Shown here piece after piece: positions 55,914 through 64,000 of a stretch of DNA of 64,000 nt (position 1 is its first letter; every line of letters begins with the position of its first letter). A program made the position numbers and the translations under genes. The notes beneath the pieces were generated by a model, which was not told the origin of the DNA, did not search any database, and saw nothing but the letters and a program-made list of their open reading frames with translations. Origin of the DNA: Armigeres subalbatus (taxonomy: Eukaryota; Arthropoda; Insecta; Diptera; Culicidae); assembly GCF_024139115.2 (NCBI RefSeq), contig NC_085139.1, forward strand, positions 5,055,533 through 5,119,532. Direction: 5' to 3'.

Positions 55914-57868
55914 TCATTGTAAAATCTTTATATGTTTGAGAATGAAGGTAATGTCATTTACATATAATATAAATAAAAGGGGGTTAAGATGAGAGCCTTG
56001 TGGAACTTCTGAAGTGACTTGAATGGGATTGGATTTCTTTCCGTTAAATTTTATCATTTGTTGCCGGTATGTGAGATAAGATTCAAGCCATCTAAGGAGT
56101 CCTGGCTCAATTCCAACTTTTTGCAATTTGAAGAGTAACATTGGAATGCCAATGCGATCAAACGCCTTGCTAAAGTCAGTGTTTAGAGCTTCCACGTAGT
56201 TACCATTATCCATTGCATTAAGAAAATAATCAATGAATTCTATTAAATTTGTAGCGGTAGAGCGACCTTTGAAAAATCCATGCTGCTTATTCGTAATTCT
56301 GTTTTTAAGTTGTGAAAATAATTTTTCATTGATAATGGATTCAAAAAGTTGCAAGAGATAATGGCTATTCCACGGTAATTACGAATGTCAGATTTTTTGC
56401 CTGATTTGAAGATAGGCACAAGATAGGAGCTTTTCCATACCCTGGGAAAATTTCTGTTTGTTTGTTTGTTTGTTTTTATTAGCGGCATTTCTGGATTTCA
56501 ATGACAATCTGAAGAGCCAAAACAAAGCTGCAGTCAGCTCTTTAGCCAGAATCTTCATAAATATCGGTGGAATACCGGCAGGACCAGGGCCTTTAGATGC
56601 ATCTCTCGCGCTTAGTTTCATTCTTTTCGTCGATGTTTTCTTTTTATTATTGTACCGGATTGCGCTAGTTTTTCAATGATTTAATGGTTTGGTGTGATAA
56701 AGGATGATTGTATCTTGCACCAGAATCAATAATCACGGTTGTAGCGTTTGAAACAATTGAGTTATTAACTAAATATAAAATCGATTAAAAGAAATCAATA
56801 ATAATATAATAATCTCCAAAAAGATTACAGATATCTTCCGAGCAATTACCGACGCGTTCATCTAAATACATGGATGATGGAAAATTGTCTGATTTTGATT
56901 TTACGTAATTGAAGAAGTTCTTTGGGCATGACTTTATTTCGTTTTCTGTTTTCGTGTTGTGTTCTTCAAGTGCTACATCTATTGCTAATTTTGATTGATC
57001 GCAGGTGTCTAAATATTTTCCAAATTTTCATTCGTCTTGTCTAGCTTGTAAGTTTTATTTAATTTTTGCTTGCGATTCTTTAAAATTTTTATTTGCCTAT
57101 TGTACCAAATTGGATATTTTGAATTTCCGCTCCTTCGTTTTCTTCTTTTTGGAACCTCGTCAATAATAATATCAAAAATGATGTTATAAAAGACATCAAC
57201 GGCGGATTCAATATTACCTTCATTCTCTAAAATTTGCTTCCAGTTAAATGTACTTAGTCTTATGTTGTCATAGTTTGCTTTATTGTACTCAAGGACTTCT
57301 TCACAGTCACAGTCGCTGGGTTTTTGATATTCATGAACGAACACAGAGTATTCGATATCCGCGTGGAATGTTTCGTTTTTCCATAAGGGATTCAATGATT
57401 CAGTCACACAGAAATCTTCTTGAATATTCGTTAGTAGCAGATATGTTCTGTTGATTTTTAATGTGATTGATTTGGTTAAGTCCTAGGCTAGCAGTTCTGT
57501 CAAATATAAACATAAGTGTTTCATTTTCCCCAGCGACTGGAAGTAGAATTTGTTCGTTCTCTGAATCCAGAATAAAGTCAACGGTGCGATGCGTTGATTA
57601 AAGTCTCCAAAAATATGTACTTTGACTCCAGGGGGAAGTCCCGATTAAATTTCTTCAGCAGTTTTTAAAAAGCTTTCATAAGATGTTGTTTGCGCATGTT
57701 CCGGTGGAAAATACACAGAGGAGAAAACATGGGTTTCTCCTGCAATATTAGATTTCACCCAAACATGCTCAAAGTTCTTATATTTTTTTGGTAGTTATTG
57801 ATTCTGAATCAAAATTGCTAGAGATTGCGATTAGCACTCCAACGCCAGACTTTTTTTTTTAATTCTAA

Positions 57869-58097
57869 GGGTCTGTCTCATTTGGAGAATTAAACTGGAA
57901 TTAAACTGAAAAGTGACATTTCAATAATTATCAAATAACCCTGCTCGCAGAGCAAGATTACTTTTGACAGATATCGAATCATTTTGCATCGATGTCTTAT
58001 TGGAATCGCTGGGTAGCACCACCCATTCTTATGACTGGGTTATTTGCTAATTTTCGAACTGTCACTTTTAAGTTTAATTCTCCAAATGAGACAGAGC
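57869..58097. mobile_element. 229-bp MITE with YTAA-type target duplication, copy 2
   Basis: Reverse complement of 29069-29297, the same 229-bp length. CTAA at 57865-57868 and 58098-58101. Inserted in the LINE endonuclease. Confidence 0.9.
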
Positions 58098-58136
58098 CTA
58101 AGAAATCGCGATCGTCCCTGAATACATTACGACATT

Positions 58137-58352
58137 GTTGTTTCAAAAGGGCGAATGTCGCAAACGTAAACAATGACTTATTCTGCAGATTTCAGGAAGA
58201 TTAGATACTTCTGGCGGTATTTTCCACCGTTCGATAGAAGGCGCGGAGCGTCACCAGTTTCAAGTGGTTGTTAGCTGGGAGCGGTCCTAGTTGTTGAGGC
58301 ATTTGCAGGAAAAGGCATTGTTTACGTTTCCGACATTGGCCCTTATGAAACA
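58137..58352. repeat. Inverted duplication inside the LINE pseudogene
   Basis: 58137-58175 and 58315-58352 are reverse complements with few mismatches (TTGTTTCAAAAGGGCGAATG and its mirror). About 140 bp lie between. This marks a local inversion or foldback event. Confidence 0.75.
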
Positions 58353-58720
58353 ACCGTGTCGATTAAAGCTGCTTCCAAAAAGTTCTTCACTATTCACGCT
58401 TTCATCCCAGCTGGTTTCAGTTGCCAAAATAACCGAGAAGGGTGAGCTTAAGATGTTATTATGAATTTTCTTCATTTTAGCTGGGCTTTTCATGCGATTG
58501 AAACAGTAAAACAAAACTTCAGTCGCATGCTGTTTTGATGAAGAACTTGTTGGAAGTACGTTGGTTGTTAAAATATTTACCCCGTTGGTCGATAAGATAG
58601 TGTTACTTTCTTCAGCCGAAGAAGGCGTCCTTACTTGCAAAAATGTCTGGGGGAAGGAGAGTGGTACCTCGTTGTGCTCTCCCGTAGCTGTTGCAGGCGA
58701 TGTGACCACTCGCTGGACAG

Positions 58721-59409
58721 GTATTGTCGATATGACTGTAGATCAGCTCATAAGATGGTTGATAGCTTCATTTTCAAGCATATTATAAGCGTTTTCCCAT
58801 GAAAAAGTGATATTTTTCTGAGCATTCTACTGCAGCTAGTAGCAAATATTAGCAAAAATTTCAATCGTATTCTGAAAGTATACATGCAGGCCCATCAAAT
58901 CCATGGTATTTCATTTGTCCATCTTTATCCACTTTTGTTTGAAAATCATATTAATTTGTGGATGAAAAATCAGCTATTCCATGGAAAACACATATATCTG
59001 TTTTTCGCAATATTTAGTAGAAACATTCTTTTTGGAGAATGAATAAACTCACTTTTTTTTTGTTTTGTCCGATACACTAATCTCGATTCAGGGTGGTCGA
59101 AAAAATCAACATTTTTGAAAAAATATTTTTTTAAAACATAATTTTTGAACTACTAGACCGATTATCAATGTTCATGGAATCACCTGTAGTCATTGGAGAC
59201 CCTCACTTAGAAACTGCGAAAATGGAATTGTTCTGCGAATCAACTTGAATTTTATGGTTTCGTTTTTCGCCACAAAAGTAGCGCTCTTAAGCATTTATTG
59301 TATGTACCTTATATACCTCGAAAATCGGTGCAGTGGTTAAAATGTCAAAATGATTTTTTCGACTCCTTTTCCACACGAGTTGATTTAAATATTTTAGATA
59401 AAGAACGAT
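58721..59409. other. AT-rich sequence without features
   Basis: No gene or recognised repeat. Confidence 0.45.
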
Positions 59410-59605
59410 TCTTTGTGGGCTTTGTGGCCGTGCGGTTAGCGACGTCAATCGTCTAGACGCATGTGATATGGGTTCGATTCCCGTCCCGGTAAGAAGGGAA
59501 CTATTCATGATCGAACAATTCTTCACCGGTCTACTGAGTATTATGTGTCCTGTCCGTTGTCTTGGTGTTCTGTATATACGACCTCTGGTCGAAGACTGTG
59601 TTTCT
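59410..59605 (+). mobile_element. tRNA-derived SINE, second family
   Basis: TGGCCGTGCGGTTAGCG is a good A box, and GGGTTCGATTCCCG is a perfect B box 45 nt later. A non-tRNA body follows (CTGTCCGTTGTCTTGGTG, TATACGACCTCTGGTCG). It differs from the Feilai-like SINE in both head and body. The 3' end is approximate. Confidence 0.75.
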
Positions 59606-60239
59606 GTTTTTTATTCTACCGAATATTGGGAAAATCCTAAAAATGGTATAACTGTTCACACTTATTTTTTTTACCGGGATCTCAGCGAAATGCTGAACTT
59701 TTACCGAGATTCGCACAGCTGTGCTCCAGAAAACATGTTTCATGCCGAGATTTCTGTCAAAATGGCTGAAAATCAACAAATATTTTGCCGAAAATCAGTT
59801 AACAAACGTTAAATGTTTGAAAATGAAGCTATTTACCATCTTATGTAACCAAAAGATGCGCTTTCCAAAGACCGTGAATCGATGCTTTTTTTGTTTTGAC
59901 AGTTTTTGACAGTTTTTGAAAATATTTTGAATTGGTGAAAGTGGAAGCTAAAGACTATTTTTTTCCGGGGCCACCCTATCTAAATTTAGTAATTTTGTCA
60001 TAAAACATTACCTATATGAGATAAAATAAATGTTTATTGCGCAAAAAAACTTAGTATTAAATTCTCTATAACTTTGTAGAATAATATGATCTCCTAACTC
60101 AAAAGGTTAAAAAAAGGTTTACAAAAAAAATTCACAAAAGGGCCATTCTAATGGCAATTAACACAAAAAATAGACCTTTTCTTGTAGATCATTTCTTCTG
60201 AAGACATCAAAACTCTAGCACTGATAGTTTTCGAGTTAT
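59606..60239. other. AT-rich sequence without features
   Basis: No gene. Contains a short duplication GACAGTTTTTGACAGTTTTTG at about 59898-59918. Confidence 0.45.
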
Positions 60240-60640
60240 CGATTTATGTCGTGAAATTTGACGAATTCGACCATTGTGCACTCTTTTCAATCCCAGCCCT
60301 TCGTATTACTCCTTCCAAAGCGATGTTGAATAGCATACTCGAAAAACCATCATCTTGCCGTCCTCTGCGCGTTTCGAAGGGATTCGAGAATTCCCCTGAA
60401 ACTCGAACTACGCACATCACCCGATCTATCACCGCCTTGATTAACCATATCAGTTTATTCGGGAATCCGTGTTCGTGCATTAGCTGCCATAGCTGGACCC
60501 GATCAGGGTATCATATGCGGCTTTGAAGTCGATGAATAGATGATGTGTGGGCACGTTGTATTCGCGGCATTTCTGCAATATCTGACGTACGGCGATCACA
60601 AGTGAAAAAAATCTTATATTCGTTTTGCTGCTGTTAGTGA
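60240..60640 (-). pseudogene. RTE-like LINE reverse transcriptase fragment
   Basis: Minus strand: AVRQILQKCREYNVPTHHLF and IDFKAAYDTL (first RT catalytic Asp), then after a frame change LMHEHGFPNKLIWLIKAVID, CVVRVSGEFSNPFE and MLFNIALEGVIRRAGIE. The 'GLRQGD' block is altered to GRQDD. Truncated at both ends. It may belong to the same family as 63323-63817. Confidence 0.85.
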
Positions 60641-60693
60641 CTGGAAAGGGGCATGAGATATTTTTCTTTTTGCTAGTGGCGGCCGTCGACGGT

Positions 60694-60956
60694 GCGGTGC
60701 GGTAAGACGCGCGGCTACAAAGCAAGACCATGCTGAGGGTGGTTAGGTTCGATTCCCGGTGACGGTCGAGGCAGTTTTCGGATTGGAAATTGTATCGACT
60801 TCCCAGGACATAAAAGTATCATCGTGCTAGCCTCATGATATACGAATGTAACTTGGCTTAGAAACCTCGCAGTTAATAACTGTGGAAGTGCTTAATGAGC
60901 ACTAAGCTGCGAGGCGGCTCTGTCCCAGTGTGGGGATGTAATGCCAATAAGAAAAA
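60694..60956 (+). mobile_element. Feilai-like SINE, slightly 5'-truncated, with 13-bp target duplication
   Basis: Runs from GCGGTGCGGTAAGACGCG to GCCAATAAGAAAAA. GGCCGTCGACGGT occurs at 60681-60693 and 60957-60969. The B box GGTTCGATTCCC is intact; the first ~20 nt of the head are missing. Confidence 0.93.
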
Positions 60957-60969
60957 GGCCGTCGACGGT

Positions 60970-62980
60970 TGCTGCATAATTTTTATGCAAGTGTAAATTT
61001 CTCTCTCATTTTATTCTCGCTGCCAACAAACCTGCTTTACTAAGATTTTTAAACAAATTCTATTGGGCATCGGCAGCTCTAATGACGACCCCACGATGAT
61101 TTCCAGCAAAACGGCAAACGCACGCGGGGAAGCAGGTTTCTGGACTGACTTGAGAGATGCCCCAAAACGCCTTTTTGCTATTCCCTCATAATTCCTGTGT
61201 TTGATATGTTCGAAAGAAAACTAGACCTGAAATTATGTAGTGTATGTAGTGTAAAAGTGTCAAAATAATCGAAAGGGTGGTAGGAAAACCGATATTTTTC
61301 ACATTTTGATGAAACATATAACATTTTAGCGAGGCAAAACGCCTTTATGGGACTAACCTACCATGTACTATACGCATCCACGCACTAACCATACCAGAAT
61401 TCTGTTTCGTCGACGCGTGGTGCATTGTTCCTTAAGAGCTGTTAGCAAAATACATTTCTAGAAAATTGTTCTTCTAAATATGTAGATGTGTATTGTAACT
61501 ACATGCCATCTGAATGGTAATTTTCAATCAAAATTGATATGTTTCCAAATTTTAATAAACTCATTCAAAACTGATCCTGTTATCAGCTGCAGAGCAACAC
61601 ATTTATCCGTTATTTTTAAGGCATCTTACTCAGTCAGCGATGCCTACGAATTATTTTTAATCCCGAAACAGATGCAAATTGGCAATTAATGTATGTAGAC
61701 TACATCCTAATTGAAACATTTATCCTCCTGGTAGCCTTCCGTTCGGTCATCGTTCGCTCTCGCGGCAATTCGGAAAAATCAATTTGCTTTATTTTATGAT
61801 TGTTTACCACACACGATGACTCGACTGCTGCTGCAAATTGAGCGGGCAACAAGTGCGGACAATACGCGCGCGAGTACCGCGTAAAATGTGCATTTAAAAT
61901 AATTACGTTCGGTGGGCCCCGCGCGCCCAATTGATGATTATTGTTGCGTTAATTGATAATGGTGCTTCGGAATCATGCTCGTCTGATTGGGGCTCCTTGG
62001 GGCGCATCTTCGCGACTATCGGCACTTGATAAGATGGAGAAGATCGGTAACCGCAATGAGGCGTCTTTTGTGGTAGAGAAGTCGCCCGGCTCATTTTTCT
62101 CTATTTGCGGTACCGATAAGGAGCACCAACAAGTTCGTGGAATTTTCGTCTACTAACAGGGATCGAGAATGTCAGGAGGCAGGCCATTAACAGCCTGTAA
62201 TTAGGGTCGTCGATAACGTGATTTTCGATACTGTTTGTCGAATTTTATTTTACATATGCAATCGTGATGTTTACGCGTATCATCTTTTTGCAACATCGAG
62301 CTCACAGATAGTGTCAATTAGACCAAACATGAGGCGACGCTATTTTTGGTTGTGTGAGGCCGTAACTCGCGGTCGATGCGGCACGATTGTAACAGGAGCC
62401 GATGATTGGACGATCGATAAGTGCACTTGCACTACGCTGGGAAAACCCGGAAGGAAATGCATTTCGTCAATTATGTCATATTGAAACGAGGTTATTGAAG
62501 TCATTGAATGCACTGGCGTGGTGGCGTTTGCGCTCGTTTTATCAAGGTTGCTATGGTGCGACAACAGGAGGAGCATCATCACGTCATCGGAAATTGAACC
62601 AATAATGATTCGAACTTATTGAGCGACTACCAGGAAAACATGACAGATGTGCATCTAGAATCGCGTGTATGCGGGATAACTGTAATGCAACAAGAAGATT
62701 GTGAATGCTATATTTGATTAATTCAGATTAATTGAGGACTATCAAATAGAGTCGGTATATGAATGTGTCTACACTCGATTTTCAACGTTCCTACCACATG
62801 AACACAAAGTCATGAATTACAATTCATAAAGGAAACAGGACTCATCATATCAATCATTTTAAATTTAGTTCGTCATGTTCCTTATTATATTTCTTTATCT
62901 GAAACTTGCTGGGATTCAATATGGGCGGAAGGGTTTCACGTGTTGAGTACTCTCCCCTCACCTCAGATAATTCGTTTTAA
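60970..62980. other. Mostly unique sequence, GC-rich in part
   Basis: No repeat family recognised. 61740-62150 has higher GC and many CG dinucleotides (CGCGCGAGTACCGCG, GGGCCCCGCGCGCCC). Short ORFs on both strands lack family features. It may be conserved noncoding or intronic DNA of a neighbouring gene. Confidence 0.4.
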
Positions 62981-63059
62981 TGCAATTTAAATTTAAAATT
63001 CATCGAACACCAAAATCCCTACACATAAGCACATCAAAATCTTCAGTATCTGTAAAACA

Positions 63060-63240
63060 TACCTCGAACAGTAGTCTTGCGAGCAACTGTGTAGGATTGC
63101 CAATCCGGAAATGGCGAACTCGATTTTCGGTCCAGTCTAGGATGTTTCCGGGTTGGAAACTTTCTCGAGACACTGGGCATAGTGTATCCATTGTATTTGC
63201 CACACAAGATAGGGTATATGCTCCTATGTCCATCTCAGAC
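63060..63240 (+). mobile_element. Degenerate tRNA-derived SINE
   Basis: CTCGATTTTCGGTCCAGTC retains a weak B box. GGGTTGGAAACTTTCTCGAG and CACTGGGCATAGTGTATCC parallel the 'GGATTGGAAATTGTCTCGAC...CTGGGCATAAAAGTATC' block of the Feilai-like SINEs. A diverged relative. Confidence 0.6.
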
Positions 63241-63322
63241 CCAATATTAATCTCATTTTGCGATCGCTTAGCTTCTTGCGTAAAATAAACAGTTTTTCGG
63301 AGTTTATTTGAACTGACAACTA

Positions 63323-63817
63323 CAAAACTGAACTGGCATCTACAAAACGCTAATTAGACCGGTAGTCCTCTACGGACACGAGACCTGGACGATGCTCGTG
63401 GAGGACCAACGCGCACTTGGAGTTTTTGAAAGGAAAGTGCTGCGTACCATCTATGGTGGGGTGCAGATGGCGGACGGTACGTGGAGGAGGCGAATGAACC
63501 ACGAATTGCATCAGCTGTTGGGAGAACCATCCATCGTTCACACCGCGAAAATCGGACGACTGCGATGGGCCGGGCACGTAGCCAGAATGTCGGACAGTAA
63601 CCCGGTGAAAATGGTTCTCGACAACGATCCGACGGGCACAAGAAGGCGAGGTGCGCAGCGGGCAAGGTGGATCGATCAGGTGGAAGATGACTTGCGGACC
63701 CTCCGTAGACTGCGTGGTTGGCGACGTGTAGCCATGGACCGAGCCGAATGGAGAAAACTCTTATATACCGCACAGGCCACTTCGGCCTTAGTCTGAATAA
63801 ATAATAAATAATAATAA
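63323..63817 (+). pseudogene. RTE-like LINE, 5'-truncated, intact C-terminus, 15-bp target duplication
   Basis: Frame 63341-63796 is open: YKTLIRPVVLYGHETW, ALGVFERKVLRTIYGGVQMA, WRRRMNHELHQLL, KIGRLRWAGHVARM, ARWIDQVEDDLRTLRRLR, then the stop TGA at 63794-63796. These are the thumb and C-terminal region of RTE-like LINE polyproteins. The tail is an AAT-rich repeat. TTGAACTGACAACTA flanks it (63308-63322 and 63818-63832). Dead on arrival by truncation but otherwise young. Confidence 0.93.
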
Positions 63818-63832
63818 TTGAACTGACAACTA

Positions 63833-64000
63833 TTGCAGCACATTCCCATGGGATTAATTTAAGTGATACTATCAATAGTTTCAGAAATAATTCACTAATA
63901 CACAGCAAAAAATATATTAATATGCCGCGACGGAATTTCTCAAAACGTATACAATAATTCTATACAAAAACAGATTTTACGTATTTTTACGTCAAATCGA
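63833..64000. other. AT-rich end of window
   Basis: No feature visible. Confidence 0.5.

Larger units (their letters stand above)
55914..58720 (-). pseudogene. Jockey/CR1-like LINE ORF2 pseudogene
   Basis: Minus strand, from 58720 down. Endonuclease: EVLFYCFNRMKSPAKMKKI and VILATETSWDESVNSEELFG (about 58500-58390); SVYFPPEHAQTT and VHIFGDFNQR (about 57710-57610). Linker: TESLNPLWKNETFHADIEYS. RT: ARDASKGPGPAGIPP, RNYRGIAIIS, NKQHGFFKGRSTATNL, TDFSKAFDR, LLRWLESYL, EVPQGSHLNPLLFILYVND. It stops before the catalytic 'YADD' block. Several frameshifts and stops, a nested MITE (57869-58097) and an inverted duplication (58137-58352) inactivate it. It belongs to a different family from the plus-strand LINE at 8522-13492. 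Confidence 0.9.

Noticed and set aside
59414..59488. tRNA gene with perfect B box
   Set aside because: The A-box to B-box region does not fold into a regular anticodon arm, and a SINE body follows.
62218..62484. 88-codon ORF
   Set aside because: No family resemblance and an overlapping ORF of similar size on the opposite strand.

Overview
The window is insect nuclear DNA, almost certainly from a culicine mosquito (Aedes-like). Evidence: spliced genes with GT/AG introns, tRNA-derived SINEs that match my memory of the Aedes Feilai family, several mosquito-type LINE lineages, many small TA-, YTAA- or 8-bp-TSD MITEs, and very large tandem-repeat arrays. Only one conserved host gene is evident: the 3' part of an acid-lipase-like alpha/beta hydrolase (three exons, 1-1271, + strand). 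A second possible gene start (TATA box, initiator and a signal-peptide ORF) lies at 22474-22753. Nearly everything else is transposons and satellites.

Layout. 1-1271 lipase. 1932-5117 a decayed foldback-type DNA transposon whose terminal inverted repeats are built from a ~15-bp motif. 5255-7600 a broken SINE and LINE fragments. 7780-8521 and 13493-17515 are two blocks of a 20-23-bp hairpin-forming minisatellite, separated by a 5-kb CR1/Jockey-like LINE pseudogene (8522-13492) that itself holds a 666-bp TA-flanked MITE. 18391-21332 are nested hAT, MITE and I-type LINE insertions, several with exact target duplications. 21340-23900 is mostly unique sequence with the candidate gene start. 23940-26400 is a rearranged Ty3/gypsy (mag-like) remnant, joined to a third minisatellite block (26401-27980). 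28084-29301 are hAT, BEL and MITE fragments.

30432-39568 is the most striking unit: two ~400-bp LTRs with a 5-bp target duplication (AACCT) enclose 8.3 kb with no detectable gag or pol. The interior holds four blocks of a 137-bp repeat (about 4, 8, 13 and 18 copies), each followed by a ~250-bp cassette of four hairpin-bearing ~68-bp repeats. The polypurine tract and poly(A) signals put the element on the minus strand.

41672-44073 is a 2.4-kb element with hAT-like 8-bp target duplications, filled with nested MITEs. 44902-45994 is a 1.1-kb near-continuous palindrome. 46045-46337 is a Feilai-like SINE with a perfect target duplication. 46651-53450 is a 132-bp satellite (about 51 copies) that is followed at 53560-54330 by diverged 133-bp monomers in the opposite orientation. 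54370-55124 holds two inverted copies of an element carrying a tRNA-Ala-like sequence. 55914-58720 is a minus-strand Jockey-like LINE pseudogene. The last part has SINEs, RTE-like LINE fragments and about 2 kb of unique sequence (60970-62960).

The genes do not form a pathway. The window records repeated nesting: satellites interrupted by LINEs, LINEs interrupted by MITEs, and an LTR element that has become a carrier of satellite DNA. All assignments come from reading the sequence; no database search was run.
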